A program made the position numbers and the translations under genes. The notes under the pieces are model-generated. The model saw nothing but the letters and a program-made list of their open reading frames with translations, was not told the DNA's origin and did not search any database. A stretch of 64,000 nt of DNA from Synchiropus splendidus (taxonomy: Eukaryota > Chordata > Actinopteri > Syngnathiformes > Callionymidae), in the NCBI RefSeq assembly GCF_027744825.2, contig NC_071335.1:12661501-12725500 (forward strand), read 5' to 3'. Each line of letters opens with the position of its first letter. Position 1 is the first letter of the stretch. Positions 41,001-51,532 of this stretch are shown piece by piece.

Positions 41001-42476
41001 TGAGTCGAGGCCTGCAGATCCAACTTCTAAAATCATTTCTGGATGCAGCTCTGTCCCTTTGATGAAGTGGTTGACACTATTTCCTAATACGGAGGAAGAG
41101 CGCTGCAACTTGCTCTGACTTGCAGTAATTTAAAACCCAACTATATCAAGCAGGAACCGGGACCGAGCTGCTGTTTGAAAACCGTTCGGGGCGATGTTAC
41201 TCAAGTCTTTCGTTTCAAAGGAAAAATCCACCTCATTTCAAATCAGAAAAACTCAAAACTTAAAGGCACCACAACAAATACAGTGTGCTCGCTACATCAG
41301 CTTAGCAGGTGGTCAGAAGCTGCTTCCATCCACTGGGATGCCCGGCTTTAAAATCTGATTTTGACAGCGGTTATTATTTTAAAAAAAAAGGTTTCCCAAC
41401 TTCAGAAGAGTTCTGTGGAAGCCATTAGCCTTCAGACCCTGATCTTTTTTAGGCCCTACATCTGCCCTGCTGACCACCAACTGAACAGGGGACAGCGGCG
41501 GGTGAAGCCCCAGGGGAAGCACGCTGTCAGTCCTGTGATACTCCATGAGACTCCACATGCTCTTATGACTAATCACCATGTGCTCCATAACCCTGAGTCA
41601 TCATCTAGACTTTTGCTCCCCCCCCCCTCGCTCGTCTCTTCCTCCATGTGGTGAGGATTCCTCAATCTTTCCTCTCTTTGGCTGCAGCTGTCCCACACAG
41701 GGATATGTTTTTTTTTGTTTTTGATGAGTCACTCTACATTTGGTTCCAGATCAATCCCAGCAGCCCTACGGCAACCCCACCTGTAACTTGGGAACAGATT
41801 TGTCCAGTCATGTTAAAGTTCTAACACGTTCTCATGTGTCTTACTTCATACGCTTTATATTCATAGCGATTTCACTTCAAACACATGTTCTTATTTGGTC
41901 CGGAGGGGGAAAAGCAGATCCTCCAACTCTGCAAGTCCATATGCTTAAAAGCAGCAGGACTGTTTGTAGTTTGATAGACCAAGCGAGATGTTCTGCTTCC
42001 TTAGTTTCTCTTGGACGGTCAAGGGAACAATGACATGTGCGATTCAAAGCACAGTATTATACTTCCTCTGTGGCATCAAAACAAAGGCTGTTTAATTGAA
42101 CACTTTTCATATTTCTATCATATATATATAATTGATTAAATTAATCTAGTTCATGAGAGAATTTGTGATTAATTAATCTCAATTAATCGCAGTTTAAACG
42201 TATAAGAATATTTGCCACAAGAAGCCACATTTTTCAATTTGAATGAATTTGGTATATTACTGAATCAAATGATCGACCCATACAGACATTTAAACAACCA
42301 AATATTATTTATTCTGCATCAGTTTGATAACAGCACAATAACTCACGATGGTGTCTATGTTCAAGTTTTTATATCACCTTATTTAAACTAAAGCTCTTTT
42401 AATGTCTTGAAACTTTTTGCATATATTTGTATATTTGTATTATAAAATACAAATATATATATGATTGATATATATA

Positions 42477-42478
<2 letters not shown>

Positions 42479-42560
<82 letters not shown>
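42479..42560. repeat. (TA)n microsatellite, ~82 bp
   Basis: A perfect TA run inside the spacer of the foldback. Confidence 0.95.
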
Positions 42561-42562
<2 letters not shown>

Positions 42563-42627
42563 TGATCCCACTGATGCACAAGACACGTGGCAGCTAGGAT
42601 GATAACAACAACAACAAACATGGAGGA

Positions 42628-42677
42628 ATCCCTGAACAAAAGCAAACAAAAGCATCTGTTTGCTTTTGTTCAGGGAT
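42628..42677. repeat. Perfect 21-bp hairpin with 8-nt loop
   Basis: The left stem 42628-42648 and the right stem 42657-42677 are exact reverse complements (21 of 21). The outer ends are ATCCCTGAAC / GTTCAGGGAT and the loop is AAAGCATC at 42649-42656. No coding or known RNA identity. Confidence 0.9.
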
Positions 42678-42970
42678 GTTTTTCACTACACAATGGTCAG
42701 GGTTTCCACTACTCTGAATGTACGTGAAATTCTTATAACATTGAAATTCTTATACAAATATTTTCTAGACATTAAAAGAGCTTTAGTTTAAATAAGGTGA
42801 TATAAAAAGCTGAATATAGACACCATTGTGATTTATTGTGCTATAGTCAAACTGATGCAGAATAAACAATATTTTGTTGTTTAAATGTATGTATGGGTCC
42901 ATCATTTGATTCAGTCATACACCAAATTCATTCAAATTGAATATTCTTATGCGATTAAACTGCCATTAAA

Positions 42971-42999
<29 letters not shown>

Positions 43000-43002
<3 letters not shown>

Positions 43003-44539
43003 AACATAAATCGATAGATGATATCACTTTCTTCAATTGACTGAAACCATCATTTAAATATCTTGGATTTTTTCTTCCCCTCCCTCTATCTATCTATCTA
43101 TTTGAAGGATTGCGCTGAAAAAACCCAAACCTCCTTCGAATCAATAGTAATAGTGGTGTTGGTTCGGTTCCCGTAGAAGCATTTACAGGAGGCAGAAGGC
43201 GCTGGCACACGCGCCGCCACAAACATCGTGTGTCTGGAACTGATCATCCACACCTCCACACCATCTCAGACCAATAATCGCCCATCCAGATCATCATCCC
43301 TCCTTCTCTTCACGTCCATGCCTGGTCGCTTCCAGCTGCAGTCTGCTGTCTCTCTTCATCTCCGCCAGCCTTTCTGTTTACCTGTCTTCACTCTTCCATC
43401 TGTCGGCCTGCATTTCCACCAGACTCCACTGCATGCGTCTTAATACTTTCTAAATTGATTCCTGTCTGCTCATTCCACTGAATCCTGTAGGTGTCAATCG
43501 GAATGGTCCCGCCTCTCAGCCTGTCTGTACTGGTGCAGTCGAAGCATTTTAGGAAAGTGATGACATCTTCATATAATCGTAGCATTAGAAATTACACTGC
43601 GTGCTGGAACGCTAACTGGAACCGCTGTGCGCCACAGTTCTCAGTGTCAGTCCATTTGAAACGTGATCAAATTGAATGATCCAGTGTTATTGATCGATAT
43701 GCTGCAGCATGATGCTCTGAACACGTGATGACAGGATCAGATATAGATGTCGTGTCAAAATCATGAGAATTTCTCACACACCGTCAAGTCTAGAAAAGCT
43801 CAGTCATCTGGGAGAGACTCAGAGAACAGCTACCACATCCACACAGCGAGTCTGCACGGCTCCTTGGCTTCCTTAGTGACAGCTAGGAATTCACACGGGA
43901 ATGATGGGAATGTGCATTGCTAAACAATTTTAGCTTCATCTTAGAAATGAGTCATCCATCTTGAATTATTTTACATGATATGTTATTCAATACACAGCAT
44001 GAATGACTCGACAAAAAAATGTGACAGGTGACATGGAATCCAAGACATTTTTAATACTGCTAGAAACAGACAACTATATTTGCAGTGTTGTGCCGAACTG
44101 AGGGTTGTGTTATACTTTGATAAATGAACGTGAAAATTACGAGTGAACACACAACTAGTTACAAATTCATTGCATGTCTGATGTGCAAAGAATTGACTCT
44201 GGCAGTGCTAGTTTTACATTCTTGTTCAGCCTGAGCTTCTGATTTGAAGTTTCAAATTGCCGTATATCAACGCAGACATTAATATATATATATATATATA
44301 TATATGTAAACTCTTCAGCATGAAACATATTAACTCTAATAAATTAAAAAAAAAATCCAAAGCAGCAAACATGTTTTGGTGACACCTCCCATTTGTTTGC
44401 AGCGACTCCCACGTGACCCGTCATAAAATTCCATGAGCGACCTGCGAAACAGATACTGCAGTGTGACAGGATGATGTAAACCAGTACGCGCTGCCAAGAG
44501 ATCCTCCACGAGCCCTCACAGGAGATTTGTTGACCATTG
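43000..44539. other. Gene-free stretch
   Basis: Contains a short TCTA run near 43086-43102 and a (TA)n run at 44280-44307. No gene recognised. Confidence 0.55.
44280..44307. repeat. (TA)n microsatellite, short
   Basis: TA run of about 13 units. Confidence 0.9.
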
Positions 44540-44620
44540 CAAGAGCAATAAGGATTTTTAGGGGCATTATGACTGGGTTAATAAAACACAGCTGCCCCTA
44601 AAAGTCCCTCACTTTTCTTG
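44540..44620 (-). ncRNA. mir365: microRNA precursor mir-365 (365b type)
   Basis: On the - strand this folds as a hairpin. The 3p arm (44548-44569) is the complete miR-365-3p, beginning TAATGCCCCTAAAAATCC, with seed AATGCCC. The 5p arm (44587-44609) begins AGGGACTTTTAGGGGCAGCT, closest to miR-365b-5p. The loop is 17 nt (44570-44586). Flanking GCAAGA and TCTTGC extend the stem. The mature products silence target mRNAs through Argonaute. It lies about 3.1 kb downstream of mir-193a on the same strand, the usual clustered arrangement, so both are probably cut from one primary transcript. Recognition rests on an exact recalled match of the 3p arm and strong arm complementarity. Confidence 0.96.
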
Positions 44621-47600
44621 CTGCCTTTTCTCCCCTCATCCCTCCCTTCCACGCTAATTTAATCTTCCTGTGTCTCATTCCAAACTTTTGAGATCAAACT
44701 ACAACATTCTGCTGCGACGTGATTCGCTGCAAACTCGTTCACTCACGGCAGGAGAAAGGCAACAATGTTTGATCTTTTGAATCGAAATTGCCTCATGTGT
44801 TTCACAATATTCTATTTCTTTTGTTTATTATGGCTCGACTTTTACTGGGTTTTGCAGTGACGTGCTGCCGAGGGTTGACTGGGTTCATCGGAGGATTGCA
44901 AGAAGGCTTGCTCTGCATGTTTATTAGAACTTGACTTCCACAGAAAATATAAACAGCGACCCCAGGCAGATATTCTATATGATGCTCGCTGACAGTTACA
45001 GACAATCCCGGTGCTGTGTGGACCCGCTGACCCGGGACTGGACCTGGGGAAGAAGTCTATTTTAAGCCTCCAACCTTGCTAACAAACGGAGGGTGAAGGC
45101 GAGACAGCGGGAATAAACCAACACGGACGCGTGGCCAGATGAGTTCTATTGAGCTTTAAAACAAGTGAGCGGTGCCTGGCAGGCAGCGGCCTTGTTAAAT
45201 ATGACCATCTTTAATCAGATCACGCTTATCCAAACCAGGCTCCATCTCCTGTCCTCCCTCACTCAGCCTTCAGCCTCGTGCTCTCCTGCAGCTTATATGG
45301 TGTCTGCTGCCGCTGCTGCTGGCGTCTCAGCCGACACCACTCAGGTGGCAGCACCGCCTGCTCTCACACTAAAGCCAGTCGCAACGGCTGGAGAAACGCT
45401 TCCCTTTGAATATTACACTTTCCACATTGTGATTTAAGTCATGAATTTCAGCCTGTCTTTGTTTGTCTTGAAGAGTGACATTTACTGAATTAGTATGGAT
45501 TGTATTGATATTGCTGTTGGGACATCAAGAGATCAATTTTGATTGATCAATAACAGAAAAAAAAGGTCAAAATAACAGAGAAAAACCTTTTTCAGAGCAC
45601 CTCTTTATACAATACCACAACATCCACGACGAGGGAGACTGAATGAGACCTGTTCACTTTATGCAGCAAAGGGCTGACTCATCACTGGAGCACTCGGTTT
45701 ATGCTTATCTGCACACATTCAAATTAAATCCATCATAAATACATCATACACATATTTTAAAAATATGTTTAAACATTGAATATATTTAATATATACATAA
45801 ATTGGGGCTGTTACTAAATAATATTTTTAATCTAATATTTTAATCTAATCTATAATTTTGAGTTCACTCAAGACAAATGTCAAATTAATCATAGATTTTG
45901 TATCTAAATGTAACTAGAGGAAACACACTAATGCTTGTAATGTTAAGCTTTTAGCATGTTGTTGAGCCTCTTCAGTGCCTCCAAAGTTATGTTGGGTTGT
46001 TGTAGTAAACAAACCTTTGCATGAGGGAAGTAATATTGGCCACGCTGGTGTTGATAACATCGAGATCAGCAAAATGTGCGATTATTTTGCCATTAATCGT
46101 GAGTTAACTCGGCTTTAGTGCGATTGATTTAAATATATTGTGTCAATAAATATCTCACTTCTCCACTATAAGTCTGGATAAAACTAATAAATATCTAATA
46201 ATATCGCTCATATTTCACGGTGATCTAAGAGATATTGGGTGACATTGTGATGTTATGGCTGGTGGCTGTCTCATGGCAAGTTGACAGCTCAGCGGCCTCA
46301 ATAAATAATACAACGGAGCTACTTCGGCCCTCGGGCCTGGAGTTTGGCCCATGTGATTTACTGCGTTTGGTGAAAACCTTTGGCTTTAAAACATGTCCTC
46401 TGTGTACGTGCTGGGTGTCATTCACAGGAACGGCTAAGGCAACTTTTAATAATCACAGAGGTGTTTTTTGAAATGCCACGCTTCAGCAAATGTCTAACCT
46501 GTGTGTCATCTGCAGCGTGAAGTCGCCAGCCTGCGCCTCTTAAACGCAGAGAGCATCCAGCATCTAGATGTTAAATTCATCAGCGGGGTATCTGCGGCAC
46601 GCCGGGGTCAGGACAATTATAGACGCACGTCCCTGAACAACTCGCCGTTTCTGCCTGGAATATTGAACGTCTTGGGTGTCTTATTTTCAGGCATGATTCT
46701 TCATCACGTCTGGAGCTGAACAACTGTACAGATGAATATGGCTTGAATGTGGTCGCCCACAAAAGGGATAAGGTTATGAGGATTATGAGATTTTTATATT
46801 TCAAGTTATTACACATGTTGTGTCTGTATATATATGTTTTTATCAACCTATTTTTCACCCAGTGATCAAAAACTATAATGCAATGAATATGATTGTGAAT
46901 ATAGGTTTCCAGGTAATACTCTTTAGTTTAGTACTCTTGAAACTTACAATCAAGGTTTGTCCAGTTCTATTGTGTACTCTTATCACGTAATGTGTTATTA
47001 CAGAATTTGAATATACTGAATATGAGAACTGGAACTTTTCTTTTTCAGTCGCTGGTCTATTTTCCGAGGCGTTGAATGAACAGCACAGACTCTCCCGGAG
47101 TTTATCAGAATTGGCCTAGATTGTCATCTCCAATGATAAAGCTTATTCAGAGGTAACCGAACAAAAATTCAGTGAAAACTGGGCTCTTCCAAGAATCTCC
47201 AGCTCAGAAACGTTGCGAATAGATTCTGTAACAAGGCTGGGATTGAATTTGTCAGAAAATGAGGTTTTAAAGTTAAAAACTTTTGCAAGAATATCAAGAC
47301 ACTTTTAATCGTTCTCTCACTATTGAGCAAGTTAATCACAGTCGTTTTTCACCAAACAAAACTGCAACTTAAGTATCCGTTTAACTATTTTAAGTTTTGA
47401 ATGTATGCATCCGCCAAATCATTTGATACATTTTATACCTTATAAAAAAAGACAACAAAGGCCCTGGACACTTCATTGTGTCAGCTGTCAGTGACTCACC
47501 GGCAAAAAGCAGTCCCATAATGCACTGCAACAGCCAAAGCCCACTGCATACACTATGTGAAATGAAAACTTTCTTTTTTGTTTTGTGACTTCTTTTAAAG

Positions 47601-47689
47601 AATGACTTTTAGGGGGGTTGCCTCCACACACGTGAACGGTTCACTTCAAAACTAAGTGCTGTGACTGTGGATTTTCCATCGGCTGGTCA
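44621..47689 (-). other. Region between mir-365 and mir-193a, probable primary transcript body
   Basis: No coding exon recognised. Apart from the repeat at 45.8-46.15 kb this is unique AT-rich sequence. If the two miRNAs share a transcript it is transcribed on the - strand. That is inference from the clustered arrangement. Confidence 0.45.
45800..46145. repeat. Dispersed fish repeat with ATTAATCG motifs
   Basis: It starts near GGGGCTGTTACTAAATAATA and ends with GTGCGATTATTTTGCCATTA and ATCGTGAGTT. Elements bounded by GGGGCTGT and rich in ATTAATCG are common in teleosts. It shares the motif with the foldback arms at 42.2-43.0 kb. The boundaries are approximate. Confidence 0.45.
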
Positions 47690-47772
47690 TGTGAGCCAGA
47701 CACTGGGACTTTGTAGGCCAGTTGAAATGATTGAGGACTCACCTTGCCCGCAAAGACCCAGGACCTGACACA
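47690..47772 (-). ncRNA. mir193a: microRNA precursor mir-193a
   Basis: The - strand hairpin carries the complete miR-193a-3p at 47702-47723 (beginning AACTGGCCTACAAAGTCC, seed ACTGGCC). The 5p arm at 47739-47760 begins TGGGTCTTTGCGGGCAAGG and differs from human miR-193a-5p only towards its 3' end. The loop is 15 nt (47724-47738). The stem continues outside the mature arms (GTGTCAGG against CTGGCTCAC). The 3p sequence CTACAAAG separates it from miR-193b (CCTCAAAG). It is upstream of mir-365 on the same strand. Confidence 0.97.
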
Positions 47773-49199
47773 CTCTATCACCCTCCTCTTCATCATTGAT
47801 TGAAGCAAACTAGAGGAGTCACCAAAACTTTCCATGAAACACAGCTCTGTAGTGTCACCAGCCTGAAACCAAGGTTTGCTGCTGCAGCTGACTGTGACAT
47901 GATCATTACAGTGGAGGAAATGATATCCTGCGCTCATCCTGTAGCAGTTTAACACGGATTCAGACTTTTTATTTGACGCTTTTGTCAACGGTTTTCTTCT
48001 TGTAAACACACCTGGGCTTGTTTTGTGCCAAGATCAAAGCAGCATTATGAAGTTGTTTTGACTGAGCCAGAGCATCTGCTACAGTCATTGCGGGTTTTAA
48101 TTTGGAATATAATATTCAAATGTCAAAAGTGCGTCGTTTCAAAAGCGTTTTAGGACTAAAATCATTGTGACATTATTCTTTTCAACAGCAGTACATTAGT
48201 GTTATAAATAATCTATCAATATTTGGGATATGAATGAACTCACTACTCATTTCAGTCACTCAAGTCTAATGTATTAACTTTGAAATCCATTTCAACATTA
48301 TTGTTCCTAAAACAATAGTAAATGTTCCATTGGCACATTAGTTATTCAAGGCTTTTCAGTATTAACACTATATTATATATTTTAAAAATCCAAAATATAA
48401 ATGACTCGAATATTTAATTCATTTTTATTTATTTAATTTTTAAACTAATATATTATAATAATAGGCAGATTGCTATAAAATTAAAAACATTAAAGAACTA
48501 TTTATAAAATCTATAATTTTGAGATATTTATTAAGTACCTTTTTTTATTTTAGAATAAACGTTAAAGTTTTAGGTTGATATATCAGTTTTTCTCTTTCAA
48601 AAATGAAACGTTAAAATGCATGTATTGGCTTATAATTAAAACGTTTTGTCTATTTTAACTTTTACATCTATCCATTCGACTATGAAACTTTGGTCATACT
48701 GAAACATGTTCAGCTCAGTCAAATATGAGTCACACATGAAGAGTCTTGAACCATTTTTAAAAATGGCCCAGGCGTGTAAAGGAGTCGATTAAAAACTAAC
48801 GTCTATGAAGTGGAGCTATTTAATATACATCCATGTTTTGTTTTGTTTTTAGACAGAAAAACAACTAGGTATCAGGAAATATACAAGTCACCGATCTAGT
48901 TCAGTACAAACCAGCAGGAAGTTTGTTATTGTGAACTTTCAAACAGAAACTCAGGTCGAACGCTTGCACTATTGTACCTCTTCTGTCATTTAATCTACCG
49001 CTTATGGTTGAAAACTCCGGCCACAAACTCGAGTTGGAACACTGTAATCCCCACAAGCAGAACGGTCCATAGATCACTTCCACTCCCAGACACATCCTCG
49101 CGTCCGACCTGTGGTTGCTACCTGTCAGGTGGCCGCATCCATGTGGCGGTCAGGTGACACGTCTGCTCGCCACTTCTCCGTCACATTCCCCCAAAGAGC

Positions 49200-49950
49200 C
49201 GGGTTATCCTTTCCAGCGGTGGAGGGGGCCTAAAGAGGCTTAGGGAATGAGCCGCGCAGCCACGGTGGTCCATCTTTATCTCCTCCGCTGAAGAAGAAAG
49301 AAGACGCAACAGTGTCTCTCTCTCTCTCTCTCTCCTCCCCCTCCCCTCCCTTCCGACAGAGACCCCCGGTCCAGACTGTTGCCCAACATCCAGTCGCTGC
49401 CGCAGCTCGGATCATGGAGCAGGAGATTCCCCAGGAGCTGATATAAGGAGCGGCACCCTCCTGTCCGTCCCTCCCCAAAATGGATAAGTAGTAACCTGGT
49501 TATTTTCAGCGGTCCAATGACAGGGTTCCGTCCGGGGGGGAAGCAGCGACGTGGCCCCGTATTCCCAATCAAGCCGGAGAGAACTTAAACATGCGCGATG
49601 TGAGAGTGAGCGGCCCGCAGTTCTGGCTCCCTCGGACACGTCCGGTTCCGTTATCCACTCTGTCGGAGGCTCTCGGCATCTGTGGCGCGTCTGCAGCTCT
49701 CCTCAAGGTGTTTCCCCTCTTTTCACGAGATCCACATCTCAGGTCCATCGCACACCTCTGCTGTTCCCTCCCTCACTGGGGACGTGTTGGTGCGCGACGA
49801 CCCCTGCTGGCGAATAGGGGGCATTGGACTCAACAGCGTGCTCAGCGGCAGAAACAAGACCGCCCACAAGTGGTCTGGCCACGCCCACAAGGTCTTCTTC
49901 CGCAAGTCAGTCACATGTGTCACAGGACCAAAGCTTCCACACGAAATTGC
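49200..49950 (-). promoter_or_regulatory. GC/CpG-rich block, likely promoter of the mir-193a/365 primary transcript
   Basis: This stretch is clearly richer in G+C and CpG than the surrounding AT-rich DNA (for example GCGCGATGTGAGAGTGAGCG and GACGTGTTGGTGCGCGACG). It lies 1.5-2.2 kb upstream of mir-193a in the direction of its transcription. A (TC)n run sits at 49315-49334. Long open frames on both strands reflect high GC rather than a recognisable protein. It could instead, or additionally, serve the + strand gene starting near 50.4 kb. Confidence 0.45.
49315..49334. repeat. (TC)n microsatellite, short
   Basis: Ten TC units within the GC-rich block. Confidence 0.9.
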
Positions 49951-50399
49951 TTAGAAAAGGAAATTTTAAAAATCTCATTTTAACTAGAACGGCGATTTAG
50001 TATAACAATGTAAATACAATACGCTTAAAAAACATAAACTGAAAATACATAAATAAAAGGTTCAAAATAGGGTGATACAAATTAACGTTGACATAAATGG
50101 AAAAAGTTGTTTTTTCCTTATTTCCAATATTATTTGATACAAACTATTTCGTTAAATTGAATACTTCACAACACCACGTACAGCAGAGAACTGTTTTACT
50201 AAAATTGAATGTGACCAAATAGATATTTTGGCGTGAGGTTTGTTGTGTTTCGCTCTTGCTCAATTTTACTGACTCTGCGCCAACTATGAACAGCACCTGC
50301 CTCGCAATAGTGAACCGGAAACGGGATTTCTGTCGATTTATTTAAAACCTTATTTTATTTTTAACTTGCTGCACTGTTTCTTTAGTCCTGTTTTATATT

Positions 50400-50627
50400 T
50401 ACATGTCATCGTCGCATACAAGTTTGAAAACTCTGACGCTTTCAGAGGCAGGCATTATGTTTGAAGGTTCCACCGGATGCACATTTCGTGAAGCGGCACT
50501 TGACGCTGCTGCTGCTCCGCTGACGTCTGACAGAAGAAACATTTCGACTTTATCGAGACTCTTCCCGACAACCGAGACGAATGTCCGTCTCCATCGCCGC
50601 CGTCACAACATCTTCCAATTGTTTTCG
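50400..50627 (+). promoter_or_regulatory. Probable promoter / 5' non-coding exon of the small membrane-protein gene
   Basis: A second CpG-enriched patch ends in a good splice donor (TTTTCG/GTGAGT, exon end 50627). The pairing acceptor is the pyrimidine-rich TTTTTTCTGGTTCCAG ending at 51268. The transcription start is not visible. Confidence 0.4.
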
Positions 50628-51322
50628 GTGAGTTTGAGTGTCTCTAAATTCGTCTGCGGACGATAAACGGCGCTCTTTGAGTCGCTCAGCTGTTGTGGCT
50701 TATTCACACGACGATTGACAAATCACGTGAAGGCACTCCGACGGCGATTACGTCACCGTCAATATAGACGGAAGCATCGTAGAGTTTAGAAAACCACGTT
50801 GTTATTTACCTACAATATATATATTAATGAGAACAATTTCATGGAGCTCGTCACTCACAGTAGTTTCAGTATCTCAAACTGATTTTGCTGTGATTTATTT
50901 TCATTCAAAATTGTAGTCGCAAACATTTCTATTGCTGTATATTTTTTTTGCTTATATTCATATTCTAATCTGAGCCTCATATTTGGAGCTTTAATATTTT
51001 ATGGGCCTGATGGTAAAATATTGGAGTTGAAACTTCTGTTTCAAGTAGCGATGGTTGATGTCCACTAGTGCTGAAGTGCCTCTCATCATCTGCAGTTCAG
51101 CGTCCACAGACATGTGCTGTGATCATGGTTCCCTCCCACCCACCGCTGCACTTCACCCCCTGAAACTCCATCAGTGCTTTTCCTCATAATTTGCTATGAA
51201 TCCCACCAATATTAACAGGTAATAAAAGCTGCTTTCACGCCGCGGTGCTGTGTTTTTTCTGGTTCCAGAGGGACCAGTAGGAGGTGGATGCGGCCAACGC
51301 TGGGCTGCAGGCGGCCCTCACA

Positions 51323-51532
51323 ATGGTCTCTCCGACCATGAAAGCGGTGGTGGACGCTGTGTGGGCGGTGTGGAGTATCGGCGCCTCCATCTATGACTAC
51401 TTCCACACCAGCGCCATGGAGGAGCGCATCCACGCTCTGGAGCACGTCATCACTGTCCACCAGTGCGTGATTGGGCTACTGACCGCAGGTATCCTGGTTC
51501 TCTTCACCTACATCCTCTTCAGGAAGATCTGA
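51323..51532 (+). CDS. Small tail-anchored membrane protein of unknown family (69 aa)
   Basis: I do not recognise this protein. The frame opens at 51281, directly after an in-frame TAG. The first ATG, at 51323, has a good Kozak context (ACAATGG) and gives 69 aa. Residues 5-27 form a moderately hydrophobic, Trp-rich segment (VVDAVWAVWSIGASIYDYF). Residues 32-47 are a likely amphipathic helix (MEERIHALEHVITVH). Residues 48-66 are a strong transmembrane helix (CVIGLLTAGILVLFTYILF) followed by a basic tail RKI, as in tail-anchored proteins. The base composition is GC-rich and codon-like, unlike its surroundings. If an upstream coding exon joins at 51281 in phase 0, the protein would be longer. 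A 3' UTR of about 1.2 kb with AATAAA at 52756-52761 follows. Confidence 0.65.
   Translation: MVSPTMKAVVDAVWAVWSIGASIYDYFHTSAMEERIHALEHVITVHQCVIGLLTAGILVLFTYILFRKI

Larger units (their letters stand above)
34136..42100. other. Gene-free stretch with scattered transposon fragments
   Basis: No convincing coding exon. It includes a GGGCAAAGTTTTGGTTCCAG-type dispersed repeat beginning near 35259, a hAT-like end near 37230 and a LINE-like tail near 38040. Confidence 0.55.
42189..42963. repeat. Large inverted repeat (foldback) with central (TA)n
   Basis: The left arm 42189-42407 and the right arm 42767-42963 are diverged reverse complements of each other. They share, for instance, TTTAAACTAAAGCTCTTTTA on the left and its complement on the right, and TTTATTCTGCATCAGTTTGA. 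The left arm carries an extra segment of about 22 bp near 42213-42232. The spacer of about 360 bp holds a (TA)n run at 42479-42560 and a perfect short hairpin at 42628-42677. The arms belong to an AATTAATCGCAG-type fish repeat. Either two copies inserted head to head or a foldback transposon would give this. Confidence 0.8.

Noticed and set aside
47641..48009. 122-codon open frame on the - strand across mir-193a
   Set aside because: The frame overlaps the miRNA hairpin and has no recognisable domain; conservation is explained by the RNA, not by a protein.
49230..49983. Overlapping 80-130-codon frames on both strands in the GC-rich block
   Set aside because: High GC makes stops rare. The translations are Arg/Pro/Ser-rich without domains, so a promoter block is the simpler reading. 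One frame (ATG at 49591) could join the small membrane gene in phase 0, but its donor is weak.
50403..50666. 87-codon frame in the second CpG-rich patch
   Set aside because: No protein features; it runs through a good splice donor at 50627, so it is more likely a 5' non-coding exon.
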